A stretch of 64,000 nucleotides of DNA from Chrysophaeum taylorii (GCA_029834535.1 JAQMWT010000468.1:62001-126000); one strand, 5' to 3'; positions 9,685 through 21,193 are shown, counted from the stretch's first letter. The notes: generated by a model from the sequence alone, not told the origin. Numbers and translations are program-made.

Positions 9685-11694
9685 CGGGGTTCATATTTAT
9701 GAAATTCGTTAGGTTCCAAATGCAGATAACAAACAGAACCAAAAGTTAGTTTGAGGTAGTCTTGTTGGGGAACATTACATTGGTCTAACAAACTTGTTGG
9801 GGGCTTAGGACTTTATTGTAAAAGTACAAGTTCGGAAACGTTAGGGAGGAGATTATACGATTGGACAGCATGTATAACAGCCCACGGGTAGTGTGGTGCC
9901 GATCTGTTAGGGTGACCTTTATGGATACATAAGCATATGCCTGAGTCGTGTAGACGCGGCAGTGGCTATGTGACCAACAGCGGCTTCGACTCATGATTAA
10001 AGTCATGCCAGTAAGGGGGAACGCGGACATGTTAATACCATGCTCCACACGGAAGGGGGTTGTAACATGCTGAGATAAATAGGGTTTAAGGAATCACAAT
10101 AAATTTGTTTGCGTTGTACATGAACATAAGTAGAACAAAAATTGCGGACAAACTCAAGGGCGTTACAAATCCGCTGGAGTTAGTGCTACGACAAAAGTAC
10201 ACTAACAGAAATTTAGAAATGAGACAACTTGAAAACAATGATATGTCGAAAGGATCCCCATTCCGAGAGCACAGATACGTAACCACCGTCACATGCCCGC
10301 TTCACCAGGTTTTTTTTCGAATGATGGTTGCTTGATAGGTGGTGTGGATGAGGAAAGCGTTTTTATGAATCGTACAATCCACACAGAACTTACGGTAGGG
10401 TACGTCAGATGGTGGTGTCCAGGACTGGCAATAACCTGAACAGCTTTTATGGCTTGAGAATCACTGGAATGGTGAATGTTGTGAAAATTGGTAGCTCGTT
10501 GTTGCGCATCTCGAAATGCGAGGGTGCCCCTGGCATGGACTTTCTTATCGAAGGGCGCATGCTTCGGACTGTCTTGGCGTTATGAGGTATTTGTTTTTCT
10601 AGCATGATATATCTGTTACAGCATGTTAGAGAGGAAAGCGCTGAGTCACGAATCAATATGAAAAGAAGTTCTGTGGTAGCCATGTATCACAACATGAGAG
10701 TTTTTTATTGGATATGCAACATAGTAATGGAACTCTGGTGTAATGTTAAGGATGTATCTGTTGGGAAATATAGCCTAGAAGAAGTTGACCTATGTTTGGT
10801 TAGAGGAGCGTGATCAGGGTCAAACGATGGTGATAGTGTTAATATACGCAAGTCATAAACAAGCTGGATGTTTATAAATTGTATGATATGTTCCAGCTGA
10901 ATAGCATTTGCGATGATATCCACATAGGTCAGGGGACAAAGACAAAAGAAAATGATTTGGTACGCAGCAGTTATTGGCGCGTGCCAATTCGCGAGTTGAG
11001 TAGTGTCGAATGCGATCGAGTCGTGGATCGTAGACCAGCATACTAGCAAATCCACGAATGGCGTGAGTGTATGTATATAGAGTGAACTTTGGCACCCATC
11101 TTCCTATCGCTTGATGTTATAAAGCCCAAATATCTGCTTTGGCAAATGCATGTCACTTAAAGTCATTTTGTCGATAACCGAGACGATTTTCCTGAGGGAA
11201 GACAAAGAATCGTGAAATACAGGAGAAGTATAGGAAACCCAGCTTGTACTAGACGACGCGTGTCTTGATTTTCATTATTATGATGGCGCTTGGCAAAGCC
11301 AAAGAAAACGGTAATGGTCGAGAGAAGCCAGTCATCGATTCCGGCATCGTGTGTTAAAGGGCGCGGTTTCGCCAAGCTTATGTGTGCCTGGTATTTAGAA
11401 AGATTAGTTAAACCGTTATGTCTCCGCTCATGTCTTCCACCGTGATGTCGATGGATGAAGCTATGATTTATTTAAGAACCTGTGAGATGGTTGGTTAGAT
11501 CCGATGTTGTAATACGAAAGGACAGGTAATGTGATGGATTTAGGGAATAATCGTCCCATAATATTATAGAGGAGCAACGCTTTGAGTTCAATAGGGCATC
11601 CATGCAAAGTGGTTTTCTTGAATTAGTCAAGAATCCCAGGCGAAAGTTAGAAATGCCCTCCATTTCATCTTGACTGGGATGTTCGACTGTTTTA
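9685..11694 (-). mobile_element. Inner element: unrecognised stretch where integrase is expected
   Basis: In a copia element with this order the integrase zinc finger and catalytic core should lie here, between methyltransferase and RT. Only short frames (under 120 codons) are present, and I could not read a convincing HHCC finger or DDE core. The region is AT-rich and looks heavily decayed. Confidence 0.4.
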
Positions 11695-12489
11695 TTAGAG
11701 TGCAGACGAAGGACGCATAGTTAAGGTTTCAAGCTCAGTCACAGTTAAGCGCACGATCCGTACGACTGGTGCCGTAGGTTTGTGTGGACGATGGTATGTC
11801 AGAAAGACCTGCGTCCAAGGTTCGTCGACTATTAACTTGCGACTGATGGAATTAGCGTGGTCTGCAATATCCAGAAAGGAATAGACTCGTTTATTAGGCC
11901 ATGAAAGCAGATCAAGAGGGCCGGTGTTATATTTGCGAGCGACGAGGATCCATCTTTCTCTGGCTTGATAATCTCCACATAAATAGCATGCAGGTCGGTC
12001 ACATATGTCCACCGTATAGTGCATCGTTGAGAAGATGAGATTAGCAACTGTATATGATCTTCATACGATGCGGAGTGTGGTGTCATTTCCATGAAGAGAA
12101 CAAGCGGCTTTAAAAGCTCAAGTACACTTAGAGCACTTGGGAACCAGGAATCATCCATATCGCGCTCGAAGGTGGTGGATCTCCCATTGATTATGTTGCG
12201 ATTTGTGCATGGTGATGTCAATTCCACTATGTCAGTGTAATATCGTGCACGTTCAACGTCCGATGCTCGATGGCTACAAACTTAGGTAAGGATGGGAAAA
12301 CTTCGATGGAATTACCGTCGTCTTCGTAGTGTGCGTGATATTGTCGTCGCTCTCAACAAGAACTTTAACGTTGATGTTGATTTGCAAGTCATTAGAAGCG
12401 CAAGCCAAGAATGCAGGAGTGGACATCCCAGAGCAAAGTAAAGTTACTGGGTATTCGTGGGCTAGTAGATAAGTCGCTGTATGGAGCAA
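11695..12489 (-). mobile_element. Inner element: cytosine-C5 DNA methyltransferase domain
   Basis: The sense translation shows the ordered motifs of a C5-cytosine methyltransferase. Motif I is VTLLCSGMSTPAFLA (family 'hxLFxGhGGxxxxL'). Motif II is KVLVESDD. Motif IV, the catalytic-cysteine region, is ELTSPCTNRN (family 'PPC/SPC'). Motif VI is PLVLFMEMTP (family 'ENV' strand). Motif VIII is GDYQARERWILVARK (family 'QxRxRxxxxxxR'). Then comes a conserved block GPLDLLSWPNKR. The first two motifs and the remaining ones lie in different frames, so this copy is broken. The domain follows the protease and precedes the pol part. By family knowledge such a domain would methylate cytosine in DNA, and a role in protecting or regulating the element is inference. 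Confidence 0.75.
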
Positions 12490-12824
12490 ACGTTGTAACC
12501 TTGCGTCATACAGGAGGTGGGAATCTTGGTATGTAAGGCAGCTGCGAATGCATTGACTCCAGATGTTTTAAGCCATGGGACGTAAACGCCCGTTCCATGA
12601 GGGTGGAATATAGTTTTACATTTCGCGTTGTTCAAAAGAAGCCAGTCTGAACTGTAGTGAGCGAAGTTCCATTACGCGCTTTTGCTTGTTGTAGCGAGTA
12701 AATTGGTAGAGTTGGCAACAGGTTACGAGTCTAAACAAGTAATCTTGACATTATCATCAATTTTACTCTGATTATGATTGTCCTTTAAATTCAACCCATG
12801 TCATGTATACCGTCATCTTCCGAG

Positions 12825-13080
12825 TCATACTGATGATGTGCAGATCGGGATCGTTATGGTCGTTTTGCTTGGGTAGAAAAGCGCAACGTCTAGCTTTACA
12901 TATCCCACATTTGGATGCTTTGGGAGAGCGGGAATGACGGTCCTTATAATCATGCATGTGGATTCTCTGCGTATCCGCGCAGTCTGGATAGCAGGTGATA
13001 AGGACTCGGGTAGCTTTACGATGTGGATAGGATCAGCATAACGTTTAAAGATAACGCCGTTGAGAGCACACGTGTCCATA
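12825..13080 (-). mobile_element. Inner element: protease-region fragment
   Basis: The sense translation PAIQTARIRRES..., VIPALPKHPNVGYVKLDVALF aligns with the stretch after the aspartic-protease motif in the outer element (PVVQTATGQQQ..., VTPLPDHPGIGYVKIDYALF). The active-site block itself was not found intact here. Confidence 0.6.
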
Positions 13081-13599
13081 TCCTGGCGCTAGTCATTAGC
13101 GGCAAATTGTACTGTTGTACAGTTTCGCATTGTTGCATAACGGCATGTGTTGAGCTTTGACCACACGTACTGTGTCATGAAACTTTGCGTTTGTTCGGAA
13201 GGCACAACGACGAGTGTAAACCAGTGTTTAATTTTGGTAGCAACACAGGGGATCTGTACCATCTTCATTTTCTTCATTGGTTAGATTACTGGGGAGCTCA
13301 GAGTGCGAGGAAGTTTCCCGAGCTTGACGACGAACGATGCATTCTGAGCTTTAGCATTTATGTGCTGCAATAGCGGCTGAGGGATGTTATCGATTTCATC
13401 ATCTTTAATGGACAGTGTGGAAACATTTTCTCTGTATCAGCAGTCCTCTGCTCCGCATCACTGGGGACGCTTGGACAGATGTTTCAGTTTGATACTTTTC
13501 TTCTGAAACAAGAGATCCTTATCGGCTTCTAAGAGGTTCATATGGTATTGGACATATCAACTCGAGATAAGCGAGATGAACTTGGGTGGCTTCGTCAGG

Positions 13600-14900
13600 A
13601 TCTAGACTGTGTCGAAGCTTGAGTGCGGTTGTCCAGAGGGTACTCAAGCTTTTTCGCTCCTCCTGTACCATTTAGAGTCGAGGTTTGGTTGGATCGCTTC
13701 CTGTAATTTACCAAACAGGTGGCGAAGACTCAACTTGATAAGTAGCCCGGTCCATAAGACATTATTAGAGCGTGCATTACGGTTAGAGGAAGATGAGTAG
13801 ACAGGACGATCGAAGCTGGTACCTTTGACGTTATAATTTGAGGGTGGACGATAGCGTACGACGTCACGGGGAAATTGTCGATGCTTTGTCTTTGCATTAC
13901 GAAGCTTACGAGCGAAGCCCGACCGTCCAGCTACGCTAACAACGAGAGCGTTGTTTAGAAAGTCGTGGGATTGATGAATAGTATCCATCAATAATACCTT
14001 AGGTGGCTTTAGCGGTAGTACCGGGATGTAAGGGATCCAGGGCGGGTTTATCCAAGCGTCGGTTAGAAGAAAACTTTGTCTCATTGTATATCTTTAACGA
14101 TTCCAATAGTGGACGAACGTCGTTAGGATCAACTAGCTTTAAATTCGGATCGTGACTCGACTTGTTGTTACCGCCGTGTCTCGTGAGTTTACACCATTCC
14201 AATAAAGATTGAGAATGCGCTCGTGATCCGAGGGATTAGCATATAGACGGTAGATCTCCTCGTGAGCTAAGAGTGATTATGGAGTTATTAAATTGGATTG
14301 ATGCTTCATCATTATTTAATTGTTTTGCTGAGATTGAAAGGCAAGGATTGTTCGACAAATACATGGGCACCAATTAACATTTAGAGACATTCGATTAAAC
14401 TGAGATTTAAGCTCAGTTGCATCTGTACAAGACACTGTCCATAGTAATGGTAGGCTGCATTACAGCACGTAATTTATTGGGATGTGTGTATTGCATTTTT
14501 CTTTAGTTGAGGCCACATAGCGAGAGCGGGCTTTTCCTGGGACTCCAATAAAGAATGTGTACAAGAAACCAGCATAAGTTTCAGTGTTTGATCCAATCGG
14601 CATTAGAGAGACCTGTAAAGGATATGTTGGTTAAAGATGAATCATACGCAATTGATTTAGGAAACGGGTATCTATAAAGTGAGGACACGTTTGACATCCT
14701 TATTTAATTCAGGACGAACAAGATTACGCGACCTTGGTAGTGTCGTTCAAGATTATTACGGACATCAACTGTAGATTGATGAGTTGATGCCGTCTTAAAT
14801 ATTCGGGCAGGCATCTTCATCGGTAAGTTTAAATCGTTAAACTTGTTCAGCTTTCCATTGAGCGAAGATGATCTCAACTTCTTGTTCAAGGTTGATTATA
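13600..14900 (-). mobile_element. Inner element: Gag-like region (decayed)
   Basis: Pieces such as MEWCKLTRHGG, LKIYNETKFSSNRRLD, WIPYIPVLPLKPPKVLL and TSFDRPVYSSSSNR correspond in order to VEWCVIYETR, LDLYNSVSNDAEDKRRLD, WIPYVEGLSTHQKPKVLL and NDRPVYARSFDRSSR of the outer Gag. Similarity at protein level is clear but low (roughly a third), so the two elements belong to related, distinct families. Frames are broken in several places. Confidence 0.65.
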
Positions 14901-15537
14901 TTCCGACATTCGGGTGTAAGCTTCATGAATCGAAGCAGAATAACGCGTCCACATTGGACTTGTCATATGCCTGCGAAGCACCTCAATTTGCAAGCTCACC
15001 TTGGTTGAGTTATCTTGGCCCACCCTGCGTAATCTTATCAACGGATTTGTTCTTGTTTGCGTATCCGTGGTGGATATTTTTTTGTTTTGACATACATTGA
15101 CCTATTAAGAGATAGGTTATGGATTGATAGACATATTCACCATAAGAATGAGGGGTTTCAAGTGCGGGTTCTATGTACGCGTTATTTTAAACGGGCTTAT
15201 TGACAAGACCAAACAAATCAACATGCTATTTAAAACAGGGTGACTTGAGACTGAATGTGGATTAGTTCTCGAGCAGTCAGTCTTTGTTGGGGAATGGAAG
15301 GAAAACCCGTACAAGTTTCCGCGGCTTGTATAGCTTTTTTTAATTTTATTGGTTATGCGAGTGCATGTGACCAGTGACCGACCCAACTCGGTCACAAACC
15401 AAATTAACTGGTGGGCACATACCGTCACAACAAATATGTACATTAGACCACCGCCAAACACATTGTCGCATTGTACTCGTGATCGCGTAAATTGATCACC
15501 CATTTAAACGTACAACATTGGGCTGACACACCTACAT
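14901..15537 (-). mobile_element. Inner element: 5' leader
   Basis: Sequence between the Gag-like region and the primer-binding site, presumably the untranslated leader and Gag start. No motif recognised. Open frames are short. Confidence 0.45.
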
Positions 15538-15553
15538 CTGGGCCCATAACCTG
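15538..15553 (-). other. Primer-binding site, initiator tRNA-Met anticodon arm
   Basis: The plus strand reads CTGGGCCCATAACCT directly next to the 5' LTR. That is the anticodon stem-loop sequence of eukaryotic initiator tRNA-Met (…CUGGGCCCAUAACC…), so the element's sense strand is complementary to it. Drosophila copia primes with a 5' half of initiator tRNA-Met cut in the same arm. Confidence 0.82.
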
Positions 15554-15940
15554 AGAGATTTGACCTCTCCGGGTACATGGTGGAGACTGCGTGCAGTCTT
15601 GCGTGTACAGACCATTCCGCTTGCCACATGCTACTACACAAGGTAGGGATTTTAAACTCCTTAAGGACATTAGGTCCCATAGAAGCGTTTACACTGACAA
15701 CGAGGAACGAAGCCTCTGTTAATTAAACAGAAAACCCCGTACCTGACGGTACGCACCTGGAGGCCTACTCCATGTTGGAAAAGAGCTTCAGGCTGGGCCC
15801 TTCATAGTCATGAAAATATAATTGCGGAAGGGTAAGGAAGGAAGGAGAGAGGGAAAGCCGTATTTCGGAGAGAAAACCCTCGTGTAGAGATAGGTGTGAA
15901 ATGCTCCAGTGTCGCACACATAATAGTGTAGCTCTCTGGA
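15554..15940 (-). repeat. 5' LTR of inner element
   Basis: 387 bases, about 96% identical to 2559-2948. The primer-binding site lies on the inner side. On the outer side the methyltransferase sequence of the outer element (QSRERWICVARRYN) runs straight up to it. Confidence 0.88.
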
Positions 15941-16333
15941 CTGCGTTATACCTACGAGCTACACAGATCCACCTCTCTCGCGATTGGTAATCCCCACAGA
16001 GATACGTGGGATATCTGTCGACAACGTCAACCATGTAATCGAGGGTGGCATGCATAAGATTGACTGCGTAAACATGATCACGGTGCACCTGTTTATGCGG
16101 AGGGGTCATTTCCGATAGAAGAACGAGGGGCTTGAGCATTCTTGATGACGGTAAGCATGCAATCAAATAGAGCATCGTCGAGTAGGCTGACCAAATCGGA
16201 ACTTTTGGTGTTCTTCAGGAGATTCCGGTTTGTGCATGGGGGTGTGAAATCTATGACACCACAGTACAGTTCACGTCTCTCCTCCTCAGTGATAGAGTGA
16301 AGATAATGAAGGATGGGAGAGATTGGAAAATTA
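15941..16333 (-). mobile_element. Outer element: central methyltransferase motifs (IV, VI, VIII)
   Basis: The sense translation gives GVIDFTPPCTNRNLL (motif IV region), LKPLVLLSEMTPPHK (motif VI) and YLCGDYQSRERWICVARRYN (motif VIII), each matching the inner element's domain. Lengths and spacing agree between the two elements. The domain is split by the inner element on one side and by a small TIR insertion on the other. Confidence 0.75.
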
Positions 16334-17153
16334 CCGTCATTGGCCGAGCCGTTCCAACTAGGTGGCCGTTCCAACGTCCCGAAAAACTGCGATTCCAGAA
16401 AATCAAACTCAACCAATCATGCGAAATTTTTTGACCCTAGAAAATCAAACCCAACCAACCAGGCGAACGCGATCAACCTGAGCAATCCAACCAAACCAAC
16501 CGCCAAACTAGCCAAAACCAACATCCAGCGTACTCGGTCGCGTCGTCTTTTGGGGCCTGCAAGACACGCGCGCCGTTCCTTCCGACCAACGCGCATCATA
16601 GTGGCCAAAAATCTTCGCATGGAGATGACGAACACGTTCTCAGTTGCTCTCCTCCAAAAAAATAACGAAGTTCCAATAGAGGCTATGCATGTCGCTTTGC
16701 TGTAAACGGTGCAGCGGCTTCAGCCGGAGCCGCCGCCGCCGTTGTCGTCGCTGGTGCCGAGGCTGGTGCCGTTGCCGGTGCTGGCGCTTGCGGCGGCGCA
16801 GGCTCTGCAGCGTATTTCATTAGGATTTCCTCGACGGCAGCGTCGTGAATCTGGCGTGCAGCTCGAGCTGTCTCCTCCATGGTTCAGGAATGCGTCGGCG
16901 AAGAGACAAAAAAATAAAAATAATAGAAAAAAGGCGTGCGTCGGCGAGGAGAATGAATCAAACCAAACCAACCAAAAAAGCATACGTCGGCGAAGAATGA
17001 ATCTAACCAAACCAACCTGGAGACGCGTCGCGCCAAGATGATAATCCAACCCAACCAACTGCCTGCGAAGAATTATATCGAAATATCCAACAAAAACCAA
17101 ACTTACCCTTATTTTATTTTAATTTGAGATCAAACCAGGTTAGATCGGCTCGG
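16334..17153. mobile_element. Small TIR element with a Pro/Ala-rich reading frame
   Basis: About 820 bases bounded by inverted copies of a sequence of about 21 bases whose core is ACCGTCATTGGCCGAGCCG. The left copy starts at 16334. The inner copy at about 17135-17153 carries some changes. It interrupts the methyltransferase region. Inside are degenerate direct repeats of GCGTCGGCGAAGAATGAATC followed by CAAACCAACC. There is also a GC-rich frame on the minus strand starting at 16880 (MEETARAARQIHDAAVEEIL, then Ala/Pro repeats) that looks like a piece of a host exon. No transposase is present, so it would be non-autonomous. A target duplication is not evident, and the family is unassigned. Confidence 0.5.
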
Positions 17154-19095
17154 CCAATGACGGTCGCATATCTGTGGAATCGTCTACGTAACATACGAAC
17201 AAAATATCATCAGACTCGACAACAACTCTGACATTGATGTTCAAGGTAAGTCGTTATTAGCTTGTGACAGAAACGCGGGGTTGATAAACCAGAACAAAGT
17301 AAGATGACCGGTGTTTTGCGAGACTTGCCACGTTCAACAGATAAGAACACTGGTCGTGGCCGTGATACCGGTGTTGTATTGTTACTTACGTAGTCATTTC
17401 GCTTGCGAAGGTTAAGTAGTAAAGGACGGAGCCAGGGACGAGATGGAAGTTTAGTCATACGGTACGTGTAATAATGACCAAGGTTCCTAGTTATATCTTT
17501 TAAGCGGAAACGCCAACGACCGCGTGCAAGAGTATAAGGCAAACAAGGCAACGCAGGCAAGTCATGATCTACAAAGTGAATGGGCACCTTGACATCTTTG
17601 TCTATGAGACTTGTGATATGGGACAGACTTGGCTGATCGCAGCTATTAAACGTAAATGTCCGTTTAGCCTTGTTCCACTCTGGAGCAGAGGATAAAGAGG
17701 TGACGAGATTTAACTGCGAAAACAAGTAGTCAATTTTGACATAGCCTATTCCAGGGTGATCGGGCAATGGCGTGACTATGTTCTTGGTTAGCATTGTATG
17801 CGAGACCTGTTGTTGACCTGTGGCAGTTTGGACAACGGGGGCGATTTGGGATCAAGAGGTGCAACATGATTGGGAATCGCGAAGTCAAATGTAGTCATCA
17901 GGATATTGATGCAACTATCTAGGTAGAGGAATTGATAATGAAGAGGGAGGTTATGATCACTCATATACTTGGTTAAAGGCATCCTGCTATGGACACTAGT
18001 AGCGAATGCTCGCTGCAAACAAAACTAGGTTGACTCATGAGCTTTGATGTGACAATTACTCTGGTGAACCAGATAGGGGCTACCGGGCGAGTCGGTTCCC
18101 CATTGTCCTAACCCAACTAATTTCGATGTCGAATGGCGAGAGTCCAGTGTTCGTAGCTTGAGTTGGGGAAGGACTGTTCGACTGCGCCGCAGCTTGAGCA
18201 GTGCTGTGACGGCACATAGCTGCTGTCACACGAGACGAAAGCTGATTTAGCTGTTCCGGAGAAAGTTGGGCTTCAGAGAAGTTTACCGACTCAGTTGGAA
18301 CAGAAGTGGTGTTAGTGGGACCATCTGAGCCAGCAGACTTAGAAGTGCGTTCAGAAGCAGTAGGTTGCGCTGGCCCATAGTTTAACGACGTTTCGGTCGA
18401 TAGCAGATGTGTGTGAACATCAAGCATAATGCCTTCGGCATACTGAAGCTGATCGTTAATGCGAAAGACTTCAGTGTTATCGTCCGAAGAAGTAGTCGAG
18501 ATGATGGCGGCAGAATGTAATAACGTCTCAACCAGCTTATTAATGTTTTCCTGCAGTTGAACCGTGGTCGCGTTCTGCAAAGTATGCTGAGAGAGCTCTC
18601 TGCATTGATCCTTACAGGCATGCATATTATGTCTCGTGCGATCGAGAAACTTCATATCGGATCGAGAAGAGCGATCGAAGCTTCGTGCATACACAGGTCG
18701 ATCGTTGGATTGACCAGGACCACGTGGTTTGGTAACATACGAATCACCAGAGCGATAGTAACTCAGATCACGGTGAGAGAATGGTTGACTGGCGTCCTTA
18801 GTGTTTCGGGGGCGTCTGGCATTGAACTGAGGTTTAGACGGCCCAGAGGCTGCGGCAGTAAGTGAAGCGAACACATGGGCAGCATGGTCAGGCTCAGATT
18901 CAGTAGTATCCAGCAGCTGAGTTAGTAGGACCTTCGGTTTTTGATGTGTTGACAGACCCTCCACATACGGAATCCAGGAGACAGAAGGATCAAGGCGCCT
19001 TTTGTCTTCAGCGTCATTGGAGACGGAATTGTAGAGGTCGAGCGAAAATTCTAAGACATGTGATGAGTTAGACGGATGACAAAATCTGTCAGCTC
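17154..19095 (-). repeat. Copy A of the gag-protease-methyltransferase segment of the outer element
   Basis: Nearly identical to 21190-23180 over about 1.95 kb (with the TIR insertion, about 2.35 kb from 16735), in the same orientation. It contains the C-terminal half of Gag (18080-18964), the protease region and methyltransferase motif I. Compared with the other copy it differs mainly by small changes. It ends at 19095, where the sequence turns back on itself. Confidence 0.85.
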
Positions 19096-20745
19096 CAGGT
19101 TGAGTTTAAGATGTGTGTCGAGACACGTTATTCGAGTTGTTCGACCGATATTTTATCATCTGTCTAACTCATCACTGTTTTAGAATTGCCGATACGAGGG
19201 CGCAGTTTCGAGTAAAAGGTGGAGGGTCTGGTCATTAAAATCGAGCGTCCTACAACCAGCCGCTGATACTACCGACACCTGACATGTGTTCGCTCACTTA
19301 CGTCGTATTCTCTGGGCCACCAACCGTTCACTGGACGCTCGACGGCTGCCTTCTCCGCAATGATCTGAAGCCAGCCATGCTCTGGTGATTGTGGCGCACA
19401 AACCACGTGGGTCCTGGTCACAACGATCGACCTGTGTAGCGCAAGTTTCGACGTTCTCTCCCGATATGCTCTGATCGCACGACATAATATGGCTCGTGGT
19501 GATCAATGCAGAGAGTTCTCTCAGCGCAGAACGCGACCACGGTTCACAGAAAACATACGTTACTGGCGCATTGCTTGGCCGCCATTTCACTGAAGTCTTT
19601 CGCATTAACGCCAGATGCCGAAGGCATTGCGCTTGATGCATCATCTGCCCGATCGAAACGCCTGCAATAGCACCGCTTGTTCGCTACCAGATGGCTCACT
19701 CAACACACTTCTGCCCCACCGAGTCGGTACGCTTCGAACAGCTGTCTGTAGCAGTTATAGTGTTTACCAGCTATGTTGGCGTAGCCGAACACTTCTCAAC
19801 CGTTGTTAGATTTCTCCGCCATTGACATCGAAGGCGAGGCAATCGACTCCGCTCGGTAGCCTTTATTTGGCTCACCAGAGTATTGTCGCTATCAGCTCAT
19901 GTCAACCTAGCTTTGTTGTGTGTTATTCCTCTGCCAGTGTCCGCATGCTAATCATGCGGCGAGTGAATATAATCTTCTTCATTATCAACATAGCGCGCAT
20001 CAATACCCCATGACTATTTACTTCTCGCGATTCCCACCGTTGCACCCCGGTCACGGCCGTCACAAGAACCATGCCATGATCACCCGGAATATTGTCGTAT
20101 TGACATGCCTGTTTTCGCAACCAGTTAACTTGCTCACTTTCTGCCCACATTTCATGTTTACTGTGCTGTGATCAGCCGTCAGTCCCATATCACGTTCTCA
20201 TAGGTGCCCACCACTTTGCATCATGACTGCTACCCACTCTGTACGCGGTCGTTGCTTGTGCATATAACAGAAGAACCTTGGTCATTAATACACGTAATGT
20301 AGCGCCTACTGTTCTGGTCTCTTCGTTTCACCCCGCAGCGAACGATACGGGGTAACAATACACCACCACTGTTTCGACCGTCGTTCTGCCGAACGTGGAA
20401 ATACCGGTCACCTTACTTGTTCTGGTTTGATCACCCCGTGTTTGTCACAAGTTAATCCACGACTTAGCCTTGAATATCATCGATTGTTAAAGAGCCTGAT
20501 GATATTTGTTCGTATGCCATGTAGACGATTCCAAGATATGTTGTTGTTGCCGAGCGATTTGATCTCACTGAAATAGCCGTAAGTTTGTTGGACACGATAT
20601 ATCGCTGCAGTTTTTGGGCTGAGACGACGCGCCTCCAGGCTGGTTTGCCAGATCTCATCGGTTGTTCGTTTGGCCTGAGACGTTTTTCTATTATTTTCAT
20701 TTACTTCAACACGATCGAACAATAGGAGGCATGCATCGCCAAATT
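19096..20745 (+). repeat. Inverted, strongly diverged copy of the same segment
   Basis: On the plus strand this stretch follows the sense order of the outer element. Gag appears at about 19150-19700 (the segment around TCTAACTCATCAC and GATCAATGCAGAGAG). The protease part appears at about 20040-20150 (GTTTTCGCAACCAGTTAA is identical). Methyltransferase motif I follows at about 20440-20550 (TCTGATGATATT, TAGACGATTCCAAGATATGT), and then part of the TIR insertion up to about 20745. Similarity is patchy, perhaps 70%, with many scattered substitutions and small indels, unlike copies A and B, which agree closely. Confidence 0.75.
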
Positions 20746-21190
20746 AGACGCTGTCGAGGTCGCTGCTGACGCTGCAGAGCCCGCCGCCGCCGCCGTTGTC
20801 GTCGCTGGTGCCGAGGCTGGTGCCGTTGCCGGTGCTGGCGCTTGCGGCGGCGCAGGCTCTGCAGCGTATTTCATTAGGATTTCCTCGACGGCAGCGTCGT
20901 GAATCTGGCGTGCAGCTCGAGCTGTCTCCTCCATGGTTCAGGAATGCGTCGGCGAAGAGACAAAAAAATAAAAATAATAGAAAAAAGGCGTGCGTCGGCG
21001 AGGAGAATGAATCAAACCAAACCAACCAAAAAAGCATACGTCGGCGAAGAATGAATCTAACCAAACCAACCTGGAGACGCGTCGCGCCAAGATGATAATC
21101 CAACCCAACCAACTGCCTGCGAAGAATTATATCGAAATATCCAACAAAAACCAAACTTACCCTTATTTTATTTTAATTTGAGATCAAACC
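20746..21190. mobile_element. Second copy of the TIR-element insertion, truncated
   Basis: Matches 16735-17150 closely, including the MEETARAARQIHDAAVEEIL frame (20934 leftwards), the GCGTCGGCGA repeats and the inner terminal repeat. It ends in the GCC-rich stretch near 20785, where the inverted copy begins, so the outer terminal repeat is absent here. Confidence 0.65.
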
Positions 21191-21193
21191 AGG

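Larger units (their letters stand above)
2559..15940 (-). mobile_element. Inner copia-type LTR retrotransposon with C5-methyltransferase and extra 3' frames (broken)
   Basis: A 13.4-kb minus-strand element with LTRs at 15554-15940 (5') and 2559-2948 (3'), a primer-binding site and a polypurine tract. Order of parts: Gag-like (about 13.6-14.9 kb), protease-like (about 12.8-13.1 kb), cytosine-C5 methyltransferase (11695-12489), an unrecognised stretch where integrase is expected (9.7-11.7 kb), integrase tail plus reverse transcriptase (7432-9684), RNase H in two pieces, and two further reading frames of unknown function. RT before RNase H with pol order after protease, and the sequences themselves, place it in Ty1/copia. 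The 5' half is clearly broken in many places, while RT and the two 3' frames read open. A Helitron remnant and a LINE tail are inserted in pol. LTR divergence is about 16 differences in 390 bases, so it is moderately old but younger than its host element. Confidence 0.85.

Noticed and set aside
15538-15553. tRNA gene (initiator Met)
   Set aside because: Only the anticodon arm matches; acceptor, D and T arms are absent, and the position next to an LTR identifies it as a primer-binding site.
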